This document shows, piece after piece, positions 1-14,267 of a DNA stretch of 64,000 nt. Source of the stretch: Bacillus ectoiniformans (GTDB taxonomy: Bacteria; Bacillota; Bacilli; Bacillales; Domibacillaceae). The DNA is taken from NCBI RefSeq assembly GCF_016908875.1, contig NZ_JAFBES010000004.1:248001-312000 (forward strand). The letters run 5' to 3'. The position numbers and the translations under genes were made by a program. The notes under the pieces were generated by a model. The model was not told the origin of the DNA, did not search any database, and worked only from the letters and a program-made list of their open reading frames with translations. The stretch's first letter is position 1. Each line of letters opens with the position of its first letter.

Positions 1-331
1 ACGTCCAAAGATAACGGCACTTAAGCTTCTACGAGTGTAGTCGATATATTCGCGTTTCGCTAACTTGTCTGCCTATCGACAGGCGTCTAAGCAGCTAGTC
101 TGATTATTCTCTTCCTTCTCCCTCAGACGGTGGGATCCGGCGTAACCCGCTAAGTTTGAGTCCGCTACCCTACCACACGGGTAATGGAGGGGCGAACCTT
201 TAAACTGCTATTAGGCAGCTAAAGAAAGATTGTTTTGTTTGCCAGTTATTGGCTTTGGCGTTTTAACGAGGCCGACCCCCTCGACTCGCAACCTAAGCTC
301 GAACTACCCCTGTCGAATCCGTAACGTCCCC
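1..331 (-). ncRNA. ssrA: tmRNA (transfer-messenger RNA), 3' end beyond window
   Basis: Rescues stalled ribosomes by adding a degradation tag, with SmpB as partner. Read on the minus strand, the 5' end GGGGACGTTACGGATTCG at 331 is the usual tmRNA start and would pair with the missing 3' UCUCC acceptor strand. The resume frame starts at GGC (243) and ends at TAA (211), giving the tag (A)GKQNNLSLAA, which ends in the LAA degron. The T-arm and CCA end lie beyond position 1, so the gene is cut by the window edge. Open frames over this stretch are fortuitous. Confidence 0.95.
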
Positions 332-408
332 ATATAAGATAGGAATGCTGCCTAAGCAGCTTCGTCCGGAAGCTCGGAATACATCCAAAGCTAAGTGTTA
401 CATTAGTT

Positions 409-436
409 ATTATACCACAAAACACTCTAAACGCAA
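409..436 (-). promoter_or_regulatory. sigma-A promoter of ssrA
   Basis: On the minus strand, -35 TTGCGT (436-431) and -10 TATAAT (414-409) are 16 bp apart. Transcription would start near 402, leaving about 70 nt of 5' precursor, which includes a small GCTGC/GCAGC hairpin, for removal before the mature 5' end at 331. Confidence 0.7.
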
Positions 437-442
437 ACATCC

Positions 443-485
443 GGGTCCGGCACCAAAATGCTTTTGCATCAAGGTTTTCGGACCC
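443..485 (-). other. nested hairpin between smpB and ssrA
   Basis: Arms GGGTCCG and CGGACCC (443-449/479-485) enclose inner pairs ACC/GGT and ATGC/GCAT around a TTTT loop. No U-run follows on either strand, so it is not a standard intrinsic terminator. It sits just after the smpB stop and just upstream of the ssrA promoter, so it may protect or end the smpB mRNA. Confidence 0.5.
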
Positions 486-497
486 AAAACAATGTTT

Positions 498-965
498 TTA
501 CATTTTTTGTCTATCACGGAATGCCCGTTCGATATCGCGCTTCGCTTCTTTCTTCTTCAAATCTTCTCGTTTATCGTATTTCTTTTTACCGCGGGCTAAT
601 CCAATTAACACTTTTGCATAGCCGTTTTTTAAATACATTTTTAACGGAACAATCGAATAGCCTTCTTCTTTTGTTTCCCCAATCAATTTAGCAATTTGCT
701 TCTTATGCAAGAGCAGCTTGCGCGTCCGGAGCGGGTCATGATTATAACGGTTCCCTTGCTCATATGGACTAACATGCATATTGTATAAATAAAGCTCGCC
801 TTTGTGAATTCTGGCAAAGGCGTCTTTTAAATTCACTCTTCCCATGCGGATGGACTTAATTTCTGTTCCCTGAAGAACAATGCCTGCTTCATAAGTCTCT
901 TCGATAAAAAAGTCATGACGCGCTTTTTTATTCTGAGCGAGTACTTTACCTTCTCCCTTTGGCAT
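498..965 (-). CDS. smpB: SsrA-binding protein SmpB
   Basis: Binds the tRNA-like domain of tmRNA and delivers it to stalled ribosomes. The 155-aa product has the family hallmarks: N-terminal basic [12 protein letters not shown], then GTEIKSIR, the motif [13 protein letters not shown], and a basic C-terminal tail ending AFRDRQKM that enters the mRNA channel. An in-frame GTG three codons upstream overlaps the ribosome binding site AAAGGTGA, so the ATG at 965 is chosen. It lies between rnr and ssrA, the standard Bacillus order in which all three ribosome-rescue and RNA-decay functions are adjacent. Confidence 0.97.
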   Translation of the reverse strand: MPKGEGKVLAQNKKARHDFFIEETYEAGIVLQGTEIKSIRMGRVNLKDAFARIHKGELYLYNMHVSPYEQGNRYNHDPLRTRKLLLHKKQIAKLIGETKEEGYSIVPLKMYLKNGYAKVLIGLARGKKKYDKREDLKKKEAKRDIERAFRDRQKM

Positions 966-1072
966 ACAGATCACCTTTCTCTCTTCAAGCGAAGGGCTAT
1001 CGTGTTATTTGTTTTCGGTCGTTTTAGGCCTCAACCTTTTGCACGACAGCTCCTTCAAACTATTTCTTGCTG

Positions 1073-3424
1073 TTACCCGTTTCTTTTCTTACGTTTTTTG
1101 GCTTGCTTTTTCGCTACGCCTTCAAAGAATTTGCCTTTTTTCTTCTTTTTGCGCGGAGGCTGAGTAGACCATTCTCCGCTTTCTTTCTCGCTGTTTCCTT
1201 GAGGGCCGCGCTTTTTGCGGTCACGGTCTGACGGTTTCGTTTTTACCACTTTCGGCTGGTCCATGCGCGGACGAGGTTTGGCATTTTTCATCCCGACAAT
1301 TTCAAAATCAATGGACTGTTCTTCTTTATTTACATTGGCTACACGAATAGTGATTTCATCCCCTATACGGAATACATTACCTGTCCTTTCCCCGATCATG
1401 GCGTAATGACGCTCATCATAGCGATAATAGTCATCTGTCATATAAGAAACATGTACAAGTCCTTCAATTGTGTTTGGCAATTCCACAAACATACCGAAAT
1501 TAGTTACAGAACTGATGACACCATCAAATTCTTCACCCACTTTATCAAGCATAAATTCTGCCTTTTTCAGCTCATCTGTGTCGCGCTCTGCATCGACCGC
1601 ACGGCGTTCCATGCTGGATGTATGATCTGCAATTTCCGGCATACGCGCATCCCATTTCGCTTGAGTAGCAGGATCAATCTTGCCTTCAATCAAGTAAGTA
1701 CGGATTAAACGGTGCACAATTAAATCTGGATAACGGCGGATCGGAGACGTGAAATGAGTGTAGAACTCTGTTGATAAGCCAAAGTGCCCCAAGCTTTCAG
1801 GATTATATTTCGCCTGCTGCATCGAACGAAGCATCACGGTCGAAATAACAATCTCTTCCGGTTTTCCTTGAATCGATTCAATAATCTCCTGTAAAGCACG
1901 CGGGTGCACTTCATTCGCAGAACCTTTCACGACTAACCCAAAATTGGTAATAAACTCGAAGAAACGCTGCAGCTTATCTTCTTTCGGGTCTTCATGAATA
2001 CGGTAGATGAACGGTACATTCATCCAATGGAAATGCTCTGCCACCGTTTCGTTGGCACATAGCATGAATTCTTCAATGAGACGCTCGGCTACAGAACGCT
2101 CTCTTAAAACGACATCAGTCGGCTTTCCATCTTCGTCCACAAGCACTTTCGCTTCTTTGAAATCAAAGTCGATGGCGCCTCGGGCCGTTCGTTTTTCACG
2201 AAGGATCTCAGCCAGCTTCTCCATTTCTTCAAAAAGCGGAACCAGCGGCTCATATTTTTGGCGTAGCTCTTCATTTTTCTCTACTAGTATGTCATTGACA
2301 TCCGTATACGTCATTCGTTCAGTTGTACGAATCACACTTTGGAAGATTTCATGGTTCACCACTTCGCCGCGCGGATTAATTTCCATTTCACAAGACAGTG
2401 TTAACCGGTCGACTTTCGGATTTAATGAACAAATGCCGTTAGATAGGCGGTGAGGAATCATCGGAATCACTCGGTCGACTAAGTAAACACTTGTTCCACG
2501 CTCATAGGCTTCACGATCAATGGGAGATTCTTCTGTCACATAGTAGCTGACATCGGCAATATGAACACCTAGTTTATAGTTGCCATTGTCAAGCTTCTTG
2601 ACCATAACCGCATCATCTAAGTCTTTCGCGTCTGCACCATCAATGGTCACAATCGTTTCTTCACGCAAATCGCGGCGGTTTCCGATTTCTGCTTCATCAA
2701 TTTCATCCGGCACACTGTTCGCCTGCTCCAGTACCTCTTCAGGAAACTCTTGCGGCAATCCATGCTTAAAGATGATGGACATAATGTCTACTCCTGGATC
2801 ATTTTTATGTCCAAGAATGGTCACGACCTCACCTTCCGCATTTTTTCGGCCTTCAGGATAAGAAGTGATCTTCACCACTACTTTATGGCCTTCAACCGCG
2901 CCATTTGCGGCTTCTTTGGGGATAAAAATATCACTGGCGAATTTTTTATCATCAGGAACAACGAAACCAAAATGTTTGCTGTCCGTGTAAGTACCGACAA
3001 TTTCAGTTTTGCCGCGTTCAATAATTCGGACAACTGAGCCTTCTCGTCTAGAGCCGCTTGATTCAGATGTCACACGGACAAGTGCGATGTCTCCGTTTAA
3101 AGCTCCATTCGTTTCATGCGGCGGGATAAACACATCATCCATCCCTTGCTCATCAGGCATTAAAAAAGCAAACCCTTTCGCATGTCCGGAAATTTTCCCA
3201 CGGATTAAATTCATTTTTTCAGGCAAACCGTATCGATTCGCTCTCGTGCGAACGACCAGTCCCTTGTCTTCCATGTACACTAATGCTTTAACAAAGTCTT
3301 TAAATTCACCGGAATCGACTACTCCAAGCGCTTCTTCAAGCTCTTTCACTGTCAGCGGCTTGTAGGACTCTTCCTTCATATATGTCAGTAACCGATCCAC
3401 ATGGCTATTCGCGTGCTGTTCCAC
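1073..3424 (-). CDS. rnr: Ribonuclease R
   Basis: Processive 3'-5' exoribonuclease that degrades structured RNA and non-stop mRNAs released by tmRNA. The 783-aa protein has, in order, an N-terminal winged-helix region, two cold-shock (OB) domains, the RNB catalytic domain with the acidic cluster [12 protein letters not shown] near residue 270, an S1 domain ([20 protein letters not shown], about 630-710) and a lysine-rich tail. The start is GTG at 3424, preceded at 5 nt by GGAGGGA. It lies 108 bp before smpB and 22 bp after the esterase gene, so it is probably in an operon with both. Confidence 0.96.
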   Translation of the reverse strand: MEQHANSHVDRLLTYMKEESYKPLTVKELEEALGVVDSGEFKDFVKALVYMEDKGLVVRTRANRYGLPEKMNLIRGKISGHAKGFAFLMPDEQGMDDVFIPPHETNGALNGDIALVRVTSESSGSRREGSVVRIIERGKTEIVGTYTDSKHFGFVVPDDKKFASDIFIPKEAANGAVEGHKVVVKITSYPEGRKNAEGEVVTILGHKNDPGVDIMSIIFKHGLPQEFPEEVLEQANSVPDEIDEAEIGNRRDLREETIVTIDGADAKDLDDAVMVKKLDNGNYKLGVHIADVSYYVTEESPIDREAYERGTSVYLVDRVIPMIPHRLSNGICSLNPKVDRLTLSCEMEINPRGEVVNHEIFQSVIRTTERMTYTDVNDILVEKNEELRQKYEPLVPLFEEMEKLAEILREKRTARGAIDFDFKEAKVLVDEDGKPTDVVLRERSVAERLIEEFMLCANETVAEHFHWMNVPFIYRIHEDPKEDKLQRFFEFITNFGLVVKGSANEVHPRALQEIIESIQGKPEEIVISTVMLRSMQQAKYNPESLGHFGLSTEFYTHFTSPIRRYPDLIVHRLIRTYLIEGKIDPATQAKWDARMPEIADHTSSMERRAVDAERDTDELKKAEFMLDKVGEEFDGVISSVTNFGMFVELPNTIEGLVHVSYMTDDYYRYDERHYAMIGERTGNVFRIGDEITIRVANVNKEEQSIDFEIVGMKNAKPRPRMDQPKVVKTKPSDRDRKKRGPQGNSEKESGEWSTQPPRKKKKKGKFFEGVAKKQAKKRKKRNG

Positions 3425-3446
3425 TGTATCCCTCCATTCGTCAGAC

Positions 3447-4193
3447 TTAAACTGTCCAGTCCAAACGTTCTAAAAATTGGTAAATATCTTCATGAAGCTG
3501 TTCTTTTTCTTTGTCGAGTGTAATGACATGACCAGATTCTTCGTACCATTTCATTTCTTTCATGTTTGATTCGACTTCATTAAATATAATATTTGCACTA
3601 TCGGTATTAATCATGTGATCATTCCGTGCTTGAACCACAAAAGTTGGCGCATAAATCATATCCACATTTTTACGCACATCAGAAATTAAATTCTGCAGCG
3701 CTTTTAAAGTGTTCATCGGAGTCTTTTTAAACTCTTCTATTTCTTGTTCGATTACGTCAGCCGATTTCCCTTCAAACTTTTTAAATTCGCGGGCGTATTC
3801 AACGACCCCTTTGTACATGACCTCTTCACTTTTTATGTACATCGGTGCACACATTGGAATTATACCCTTTACCGGCTGCGTGTAACCGAGTTTCAAAGAG
3901 AATACTCCGCCTAGTGAAAGACCGCAAACGGCTATTTCTTTATAGCCCTGATCGACTAAATGCTGATAGCCGCTCTCTACATCCTGCCACCAATCCTCGG
4001 GTCCTGTTTTCACAAGTTCTTCTGGAGGTACGCCATGTCCTTTATAATGAGGGGCGTGGCTCGTGTATCCTTTCTTCTCTAAAAACCGGCCGAGCATTCG
4101 CACGTCCGCAGAATTACCGGTGAAGCCGTGCAGCAATAGCACAGCGCGTTCTCCTGCTTCAAATGTAAACGGTTTAGGTAGTGCTGGTCTCAT
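3447..4193 (-). CDS. est: Carboxylesterase (Est30/YvaK type)
   Basis: Alpha/beta hydrolase that hydrolyses short-chain carboxylic esters; probably cytosolic, as no signal peptide is seen. Of 248 aa, it carries the oxyanion-hole HGFTG (22-26), the nucleophile elbow GLSLG with Ser93, an acidic residue in ARNDHMI (about 192) and the catalytic His in ESGHVITLD (about 222). This spacing matches Geobacillus Est30. ATG at 4193 follows AAGGAG. It sits between secG and rnr as in other Bacillus; the physiological substrate is not known. Confidence 0.93.
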   Translation of the reverse strand: MRPALPKPFTFEAGERAVLLLHGFTGNSADVRMLGRFLEKKGYTSHAPHYKGHGVPPEELVKTGPEDWWQDVESGYQHLVDQGYKEIAVCGLSLGGVFSLKLGYTQPVKGIIPMCAPMYIKSEEVMYKGVVEYAREFKKFEGKSADVIEQEIEEFKKTPMNTLKALQNLISDVRKNVDMIYAPTFVVQARNDHMINTDSANIIFNEVESNMKEMKWYEESGHVITLDKEKEQLHEDIYQFLERLDWTV

Positions 4194-4335
4194 GATGAAA
4201 AAACTCCTTTATATTAGTATGAACCGAACATGTCACGATCATCATTATTTTACGAAAAATATGCAAGAGGAGCCAGTGAGAGACTTCTGCCTGCTTCCTG
4301 CTCATTAAGATTGTGTCCTTTTAGACGGACGGCTA

Positions 4336-4378
4336 TAGAAAAAGCCCGGCCAACTAGGCGGCCGGGCTTGCTTTTTTT
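4336..4378 (-). terminator. bidirectional intrinsic terminator after secG
   Basis: A perfect 10-bp GC-rich stem AAGCCCGGCC/GGCCGGGCTT (4342-4351/4360-4369) is flanked by T-runs on both strands. It directly follows the secG stop and separates secG from the est-rnr-smpB group. Confidence 0.9.
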
Positions 4379-4610
4379 ATAGTCCAAAGTAAGAAACAGC
4401 AATCGTCAGTGCAAAGAATAAAACGGATAATACAACTGTTAATCTGTGCAATACTAAGTCAATCCCGCGTGCTTTTTGCTTGCCGAACAGCTGTTCAGCT
4501 CCACCAGAAATAGCTCCTGATAAACCAGCGCTTTTTCCAGATTGTAAAAGAACGACGACAATCAAACTGATTGAAACGATAATTAACAAAGTAACTAATA
4601 ATGTATGCAT
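4377..4610 (-). CDS. secG: Preprotein translocase subunit SecG
   Basis: Small subunit of the SecYEG channel. The 77-aa protein has two transmembrane helices (about 2-20 and 54-75) flanking the conserved cytoplasmic loop [20 protein letters not shown]. The ATG at 4610 is used, since GGAGG lies 8 nt upstream and B. subtilis SecG also begins MHA-. An in-frame upstream extension lacks an RBS. It is likely monocistronic, with its own promoter and a strong terminator. Confidence 0.97.
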   Translation of the reverse strand: MHTLLVTLLIIVSISLIVVVLLQSGKSAGLSGAISGGAEQLFGKQKARGIDLVLHRLTVVLSVLFFALTIAVSYFGL

Positions 4611-4647
4611 ATCAAAACCTCCATCGAACGAACAATCGAATACCACT

Positions 4648-4677
4648 ATTTTAACACAATATAGTAAAAAAGAACAA
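4648..4677 (-). promoter_or_regulatory. sigma-A promoter of secG
   Basis: On the minus strand -35 TTGTTC (4677-4672) and -10 TAAAAT (4653-4648) are 18 bp apart, about 40 bp upstream of the secG ATG. Confidence 0.6.
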
Positions 4678-4690
4678 TTAGGAATTCAAA

Positions 4691-4712
4691 ATAGAGGCTC
4701 AGCGATCTCTAT
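4691..4712 (-). terminator. short hairpin after the chemoreceptor gene
   Basis: A six-bp stem ATAGAG/CTCTAT followed by TTTTG lies 7 nt past the chemoreceptor stop. It is a weak match to an intrinsic terminator. Confidence 0.4.
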
Positions 4713-4718
4713 CCACTG

Positions 4719-6464
4719 TTAGTTTAGTTTAAATCTCTGAACGGATTGATGCAGTTCATCAGCAAGCGTCGATAGTGACTCAGTAGAAGCAGATATTTCT
4801 TCGATCGATGCCAGCTGCTCTTCCGTCGCAGCCGCAATATTTTCTGTACCGGCAGCCGCTTCATGTGCACCAGACTCCAGAGACTCTACTGAGTAGACGA
4901 TCTGTTCTGTGTCACTGCCAATGCTTTCGATTTTATCTGAAATATTGATAATGACTTCTTTCACATGATCGATGGCCGTTTGTATTGCATTAAAATTATT
5001 GTTGGCTTGATCAATCGTCTGAACGCCTTCTTGCACTTCCGCTGTTGATTGAGTCATAGTCGCTTCTGCCTTCTTGACTTGCTGCTGAATATTTTGAATG
5101 AGATCAGCAATCTTTCCTGTTGAGGAAGAGGACTGCTCAGCAAGTTTTCTTACTTCTTCGGCTACAACAGCAAATCCTTTGCCATTTTCCCCTGCCCGCG
5201 CTGCCTCAATTGATGCGTTTAATGCAAGTAAATTGGTTTGGTTCGCAATATCAGAAATGACCTTCACGATACTGTCAATATTATTCGTTTGCTTAACGAG
5301 CGTCGAGATCACCTCTGCCAAACTTCCAATTGAATCAGTAATGTCATGCATCTGACTGGCAGATGACGTAAGGATATTCATTCCCGTTTTAGCTGCATCG
5401 GTTGCTTCTGTCGTTGCAGCCACCGCTTCTTTTGATTGGCTTCGGATCACAATAATCGAGTCATTCATCTGCTTCACTGTTGAAGTTGTTTCATTAATAA
5501 ATCGCTTCTGAACCTCTGCACTTGATGCAATGCCTGACATGGAGTCCGAGATTTGTTCAGAGGCATTCGTTGCTCCATCAGACGCCGCGTTCAGTTCATT
5601 AGCAGCCGCCGACACTTTCTCGGCATTCTTGTCTACATCATGGATAATGTGGCGAATTTCATCTTGCATGACGTTAATGTTGTCAGCTAAACGGCCCAGT
5701 TCATCTGAACGTTTAATAGAAAGAGAGCGCTTACTTAGATCTCCTTTTGAAATATATTGAACTGCTTTATCAACTTGAAGCAGCGGAACAATCAAACGCT
5801 TCGTATAAAGATAAATAATTAAACCGCCAATAATAAATGCACCGACTAGCGTAATTAGGAGCGAGGTTAAAATCCGGTCGGCTCCGCTGTTAAAATCTTG
5901 CATATATGTACCGGCTCCAACGTTCCAGCCCCAGTGGGGATCTTTAGCAATAAACGTTACTTTCGGCTCTACTTCACCTGTTTCAGGAAGAGCCCATTGG
6001 TAATAATGAAATCCGCCATTTTTATTGGCGTTTGCTACATCCACAAGTCCTTGTCCAACATTTACCCCATCTGGATCCACAGCTTCGGTTAAATCCTCGT
6101 CTTCTAATTTCGGATGGGCAAGCAAGATCCCATTGTCGTCTAATACAAACATATAGCCGGATGCGCCCAAGTCAAACTTGTCTGTAATCGGTCTTGTCCC
6201 ATCTGACTTTCTTTCCCCTAGCATCATAACTTTCACTTGTTCCTGCGCTTCTTTCAGCGGCAGTTCCCCAGATTCAACCTGTTTATTTAAAAGCTCGATG
6301 GTTGAGAGAACGAACTGTACATCATTCTTTAAATTTTGTTCACCCAAACCATTTAATTCATCCTTCGCTTGACTAAAAGAAACAAGGCCCACAATTAAAG
6401 CTGGTATAGCCAATAAAACAAGTGTAATTGCAATAAAACTGGTTTTAATGGATTTAAACTTCAC
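4719..6464 (-). CDS. Methyl-accepting chemotaxis protein (Cache-HAMP-MCP)
   Basis: Membrane chemoreceptor that senses an external ligand and controls CheA. The 581-aa protein has TM1 (about 9-31), an extracellular Cache-like domain (about 35-195, with [19 protein letters not shown] and [12 protein letters not shown]), TM2 (about 199-221), a HAMP domain and a long coiled-coil signalling domain. The hairpin tip is the conserved [11 protein letters not shown]. The start is GTG at 6464, preceded by a G-rich site GGCGGGGGG. No che gene is nearby, so it is probably an orphan receptor. The ligand is unknown; small organic acids are common for this Cache type. Confidence 0.92.
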   Translation of the reverse strand: MKFKSIKTSFIAITLVLLAIPALIVGLVSFSQAKDELNGLGEQNLKNDVQFVLSTIELLNKQVESGELPLKEAQEQVKVMMLGERKSDGTRPITDKFDLGASGYMFVLDDNGILLAHPKLEDEDLTEAVDPDGVNVGQGLVDVANANKNGGFHYYQWALPETGEVEPKVTFIAKDPHWGWNVGAGTYMQDFNSGADRILTSLLITLVGAFIIGGLIIYLYTKRLIVPLLQVDKAVQYISKGDLSKRSLSIKRSDELGRLADNINVMQDEIRHIIHDVDKNAEKVSAAANELNAASDGATNASEQISDSMSGIASSAEVQKRFINETTSTVKQMNDSIIVIRSQSKEAVAATTEATDAAKTGMNILTSSASQMHDITDSIGSLAEVISTLVKQTNNIDSIVKVISDIANQTNLLALNASIEAARAGENGKGFAVVAEEVRKLAEQSSSSTGKIADLIQNIQQQVKKAEATMTQSTAEVQEGVQTIDQANNNFNAIQTAIDHVKEVIINISDKIESIGSDTEQIVYSVESLESGAHEAAAGTENIAAATEEQLASIEEISASTESLSTLADELHQSVQRFKLN

Positions 6465-6580
6465 TTTCCCCCCGCCTTCCCCTTATATACTCCTATCATT
6501 TTAGCACTTTTTTCTAATTTTCACTATAATTATCATAATATTTTCACCTTTCAAAAAGAGACCAAACCTATTTAAATTTG

Positions 6581-6617
6581 ACAAAAAAAATAAGCCTGGC
6601 ATTTATGTGCCAGGCTT
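6581..6617 (-). terminator. terminator of the glycolytic operon (after eno)
   Basis: Stem AAGCCTGGCA/TGCCAGGCTT (6592-6601/6608-6617) with a 6-nt loop is followed on the minus strand by a run of eight T. It lies 14 nt beyond the eno stop. Confidence 0.93.
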
Positions 6618-6630
6618 TGATTCAATCAAC

Positions 6631-7947
<1,317 letters not shown>

Positions 7948-7953
7948 TTAAAA

Positions 7954-10285
<2,332 letters not shown>

Positions 10286-11470
10286 TTACTTGTCGTTCAG
10301 TGCCACAACACCTGGAAGTTGCTTGCCTTCCATAAACTCAAGGGAAGCTCCGCCGCCCGTTGAGATGTGGCTCATTTGATCAGCAAGATTGAACTGTTCA
10401 ACCGCTGCTGCTGAATCTCCGCCGCCAATGACAGAATATGTACCTTCTGCTTCTGCCAGCGCTTCGGCTACGGCTTTTGTACCTCCAGCGAACGGTTCCA
10501 TTTCAAACACGCCCATTGGACCATTCCAAATCACCAATTTAGATTTTTGAATGGTTTCTTTGTACAATTCTCTCGTTTTACTTCCAATATCAAGACCTTG
10601 CCAATCAGCAGGAATGTCATCAACACTGACTTCTTTCACTTCGGCATCTTCAGCAAACCGGTCTGCAATGACAGTATCTACAGGCATTAAGAAATTAACA
10701 CCTTTATCTTCTGCTTTTTTCATAAATTGCTTCGCTAAATCCACTTTATCTTCTTCTAATAATGATTGACCAATTTCATACCCCTTAGCCTTGATAAACG
10801 TGTAGGCAAGCCCGCCTCCGATGATCAGGTTGTCTACTTTATCAAGCAGGTGGTCAATCACATCAATTTTATCTTTTACTTTGGCTCCGCCAATGATGGC
10901 TGTGAAAGGACGTTCAGGATCAGATAACGCCTTCCCAAGAACATCTAATTCTTTCTCCATCAGGAAACCTGCAACAGCCGGCAAGTGTTTCGCAATACCT
11001 TCTGTTGATGCGTGAGCACGGTGAGCCGCTCCAAATGCGTCATTCACATACACATCTGCAAGAGCAGCAAATTCTTTCGCAAGAGATTCATCATTCTTCT
11101 CTTCACCCGCATAAAAACGGACGTTTTCAAGCAGCAATACGTCACCGTCGTTCATTTTTTCAATTTCAGCCTTTACGCTTTCACCGTAAGCTTCATCTGT
11201 TTTCTTTACTTCTTTGCCGAAAAGTTCTGATAGTCGGCCCGCTGCTGCTGTTAAACGCAGCTCTTCCTTCACTTCACCTTTTGGACGGCCAAGGTGGCTT
11301 GCTAAGATTACTTTCGCCCCTTGTTCAGACAAATATTGAATAGTAGGCAGCGCCGCTCTGATGCGCGTGTCATCCGTGACTTTCCCATCCTTCATCGGCA
11401 CGTTAAAGTCGACACGGCAAAAAACGCGTTTTCCTTTGACATCAATATCCTTAATCGTCTTCTTATTCAT
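10286..11470 (-). CDS. pgk: Phosphoglycerate kinase
   Basis: Makes ATP from 1,3-bisphosphoglycerate. Full-length at 394 aa. The N-terminal substrate motif [11 protein letters not shown] and ASHLGRPKG, the hinge region and the C-terminal nucleotide site GGGDSAAAV with [13 protein letters not shown] are present. The SD GGGAGG is 8 nt before the ATG, with part of it (GAGG) forming the loop of a 6-bp AAAAGG/CCTTTT hairpin. The 578-bp gap to gapA upstream holds the structured repeat array, so pgk-eno expression may be set separately from gapA. Confidence 0.98.
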   Translation of the reverse strand: MNKKTIKDIDVKGKRVFCRVDFNVPMKDGKVTDDTRIRAALPTIQYLSEQGAKVILASHLGRPKGEVKEELRLTAAAGRLSELFGKEVKKTDEAYGESVKAEIEKMNDGDVLLLENVRFYAGEEKNDESLAKEFAALADVYVNDAFGAAHRAHASTEGIAKHLPAVAGFLMEKELDVLGKALSDPERPFTAIIGGAKVKDKIDVIDHLLDKVDNLIIGGGLAYTFIKAKGYEIGQSLLEEDKVDLAKQFMKKAEDKGVNFLMPVDTVIADRFAEDAEVKEVSVDDIPADWQGLDIGSKTRELYKETIQKSKLVIWNGPMGVFEMEPFAGGTKAVAEALAEAEGTYSVIGGGDSAAAVEQFNLADQMSHISTGGGASLEFMEGKQLPGVVALNDK

Positions 11471-11545
11471 TCAAAAGGCCTCCCTTTTCAAATTAAAATT
11501 GACAACTCTTAATGGTCAAGGCAACGACGGGCTGATAGAAAGCAT

Positions 11546-11882
11546 CCAAGCTGATCTCACAGGGTTCTCATGGCTTTGCGGCCCCCTGTTTAACCCCGCT
11601 TATCTGATTCTAGCTTTTTGTTGTGTATCACTCGCAGCACATAAACTGGTCACACAGAGTTCTCATGGCGTTTGCGGCCCTCTGTATGAACTGGCTTAAA
11701 CACTTCAAGATTTCGTGTACCAATCGCAGGATCTAAACTGACCATACAGGGTTCTCATGGCTTCGCGGCCCCCTGTTCGGTCTGGCTTACATATTGCAAA
11801 CTAGATGTGTATCACTAAAAGCATTTAGCTGGTGAAACACGGTTCTCATGGCTTTTCGGCCCCTTGCTTCACCTAGCATTTA
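11546..11882 (-). repeat. array of four structured RNA repeats between gapA and pgk
   Basis: Four copies of a ~92-nt unit lie in the gapA-pgk gap. Paired parts are about 11821-11882, 11733-11790, 11641-11699 and 11546-11604 (transcribed order), and the conserved core recurs every 91, 92 and 95 bp. In the RNA sense each folds as: outer arm UAAGCCAG.../...CAGYUUA, inner stem ACAGRG/CYCUGU, then GGC-C-GNRA-A-GCC, with AUGAGAA bulged on the 3' side. Apex loops are GCAA, GCAA, GCGA and GAAA. Outer stems keep pairing with changed bases, for example GACC/GGUC in one copy and GGUGAA/UUCACC in another. The spacers also share a GTGATACAC-like stretch. No coding frame with an RBS is seen. The Rfam identity is unknown to me. 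Confidence 0.85.
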
Positions 11883-11927
11883 CAGCACTGCGTGACCTGA
11901 CACATTCTTCATCATCAATTAGAAAGA

Positions 11928-11976
11928 GGAGGGGGAATCTCCCCACTCCCCTTCATCCCATCTACATTATAGATGG
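11928..11976 (-). terminator. two hairpins downstream of gapA
   Basis: In transcript order the first hairpin is CCATCT/AGATGG (11976-11958). The second, GC-rich one, pairs GGAG-T-GGGGA with TCCCC-CTCC (11949-11928) and is followed by TCTTTCT. The short pyrimidine tail makes this a leaky terminator at best, which would fit partial uncoupling of gapA from pgk. Confidence 0.5.
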
Positions 11977-12048
11977 TGGGTTAATATTTTCCAACCAAGA
12001 TGATGAAAAATATAACACATTTTTTAATTAGAGTAACACTTTAAGGAA

Positions 12049-13086
<1,038 letters not shown>

Positions 13087-13095
13087 TTATATAGT

Positions 13096-13146
13096 TAATA
13101 ATTAATGATTAACAGTCAAGAATGTAACGTTAATCATTAATTATTA
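13096..13146 (-). promoter_or_regulatory. 18-bp inverted repeat in the cggR-gapA gap
   Basis: Perfect AT-rich arms of 18 bp (13096-13113 and 13129-13146) with a 15-nt loop end about 40 nt before the gapA ATG. In B. subtilis the cggR-gapA mRNA is cleaved near the end of cggR, and a 5' stem-loop stabilises the gapA part. This palindrome is well placed to do the same here; that role is inferred. Confidence 0.75.
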
Positions 13147-13162
13147 CTTCTTCCAAAAATGT

Positions 13163-14197
13163 TCATCGATTCATTTCTTCGATTAATTGTTTGGCTGCCG
13201 CCTCATCAGTAATTAATACTGTAGCCTTTGGAGCACCTTGCAGGTACGAATGAATCGCCTTGCTTTTAGAGGCTCCACCCGCTACCGCAATGACATCTTT
13301 CACGTGAACGAGATCGTCAAGCTGAAGTCCAATCGTTGATACTTTATGCACGATCTTCCCATTCTCATCAAAATAATAGCCAAATGCTTCAGCGACTGCC
13401 TTGCCATTAACAATCGTGTCCATATCTTCTTTCGTCGTATGTCTGCGATTAGCCATTGTTAGGGCATCACCTATTCCGTGAAGCACCATCGTGGCTGACT
13501 GAATCGTTCCATACACTTCTTTAATTGCCGGTTCCATCATGAAAGAATCGTATGCTTCACTCCTGATTTGATCAGGTGCATAGAGGACTCGATGGGTGCC
13601 GCCTGTATTTGCCGCCATTTGAGCAACAATTGTGTTGGCTTGATTCTGCACATCTTCACCAATACCACCCCTCGCCGGAACAAAAACTAGTTCCTTTGAA
13701 CGAGCGAGTTCTGAAGACATGGCGCTTGCTGCAGCAGCAATGGTCGTTCCGCCTGTTACTGCGATGATATTCTTTGCCAATAATCGGCTTTTTATACTAT
13801 TCGCACAGGCAGTCCCGAGTTCTTTTTTGACCCATGGAGATTGATCACTGTCACCTGGCACTACCACTACTTCATCCAGCGAAAAATAAGATTTTAACTG
13901 GCTTTCCATGGTGTGTATACCCTTAATATCAATCATCAATTCTTCCAAATTCACCAGAACGGATTGTCCATCTGGGGTCAGTATCATGCCGGATGTTTTA
14001 AACTCGATTAATTCTTGTTCCTTCAAAAATTCAACTTCACTTCGTAAAATCCTTTCGGTCAAGCCTAATTCCTGGGCTAAAGTTCTTCTCCCCACAGGCT
14101 GAGCCATACGAATGGACTGCAGGATTTGATATCTTTTTTGCATGACCTCTAGCAGATCGGGCAATAATCTTTTTTGAATATCTAGTAATGTTCGCAT
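13163..14197 (-). CDS. cggR: Central glycolytic genes regulator CggR
   Basis: SorC/DeoR-family repressor of the gapA operon, inactivated by fructose-1,6-bisphosphate. The 344-aa protein has an N-terminal helix-turn-helix (about 37-58, RRTLAQELGLTERILRSEV) and a C-terminal sugar-phosphate-binding domain with AVTGGTTIAAAA, PARGGIGEDV and VAGGASKSKAIHS. ATG at 14197 follows AAAGGAG. A matching operator lies just upstream (14225-14260), so it is autoregulated and co-transcribed with gapA. Confidence 0.96.
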   Translation of the reverse strand: MRTLLDIQKRLLPDLLEVMQKRYQILQSIRMAQPVGRRTLAQELGLTERILRSEVEFLKEQELIEFKTSGMILTPDGQSVLVNLEELMIDIKGIHTMESQLKSYFSLDEVVVVPGDSDQSPWVKKELGTACANSIKSRLLAKNIIAVTGGTTIAAAASAMSSELARSKELVFVPARGGIGEDVQNQANTIVAQMAANTGGTHRVLYAPDQIRSEAYDSFMMEPAIKEVYGTIQSATMVLHGIGDALTMANRRHTTKEDMDTIVNGKAVAEAFGYYFDENGKIVHKVSTIGLQLDDLVHVKDVIAVAGGASKSKAIHSYLQGAPKATVLITDEAAAKQLIEEMNR

Positions 14198-14224
14198 AAG
14201 ATGCTCCTTTAAATGATCAATCGG

Positions 14225-14260
14225 GTCGTATTTTGTCCCTTAATAAAATAATATGTCCCA
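14225..14260 (-). promoter_or_regulatory. CggR operator
   Basis: On the minus strand two direct half-sites, TGGGAC and AGGGAC, lie 20 bp apart, each followed 6 bp later by a weaker second element (TTTT and CGAC). This reproduces the spacing of the B. subtilis consensus CGGGAC-N6-TGTC-N4 repeated. It lies 28 bp upstream of the cggR ATG. Confidence 0.85.
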
Positions 14261-14267
14261 CACACTC

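Noticed and set aside
246-691. Short ORFs over the tmRNA and the smpB 3' region
   Set aside because: They fall on a structured RNA gene or antisense to smpB and have no RBS.
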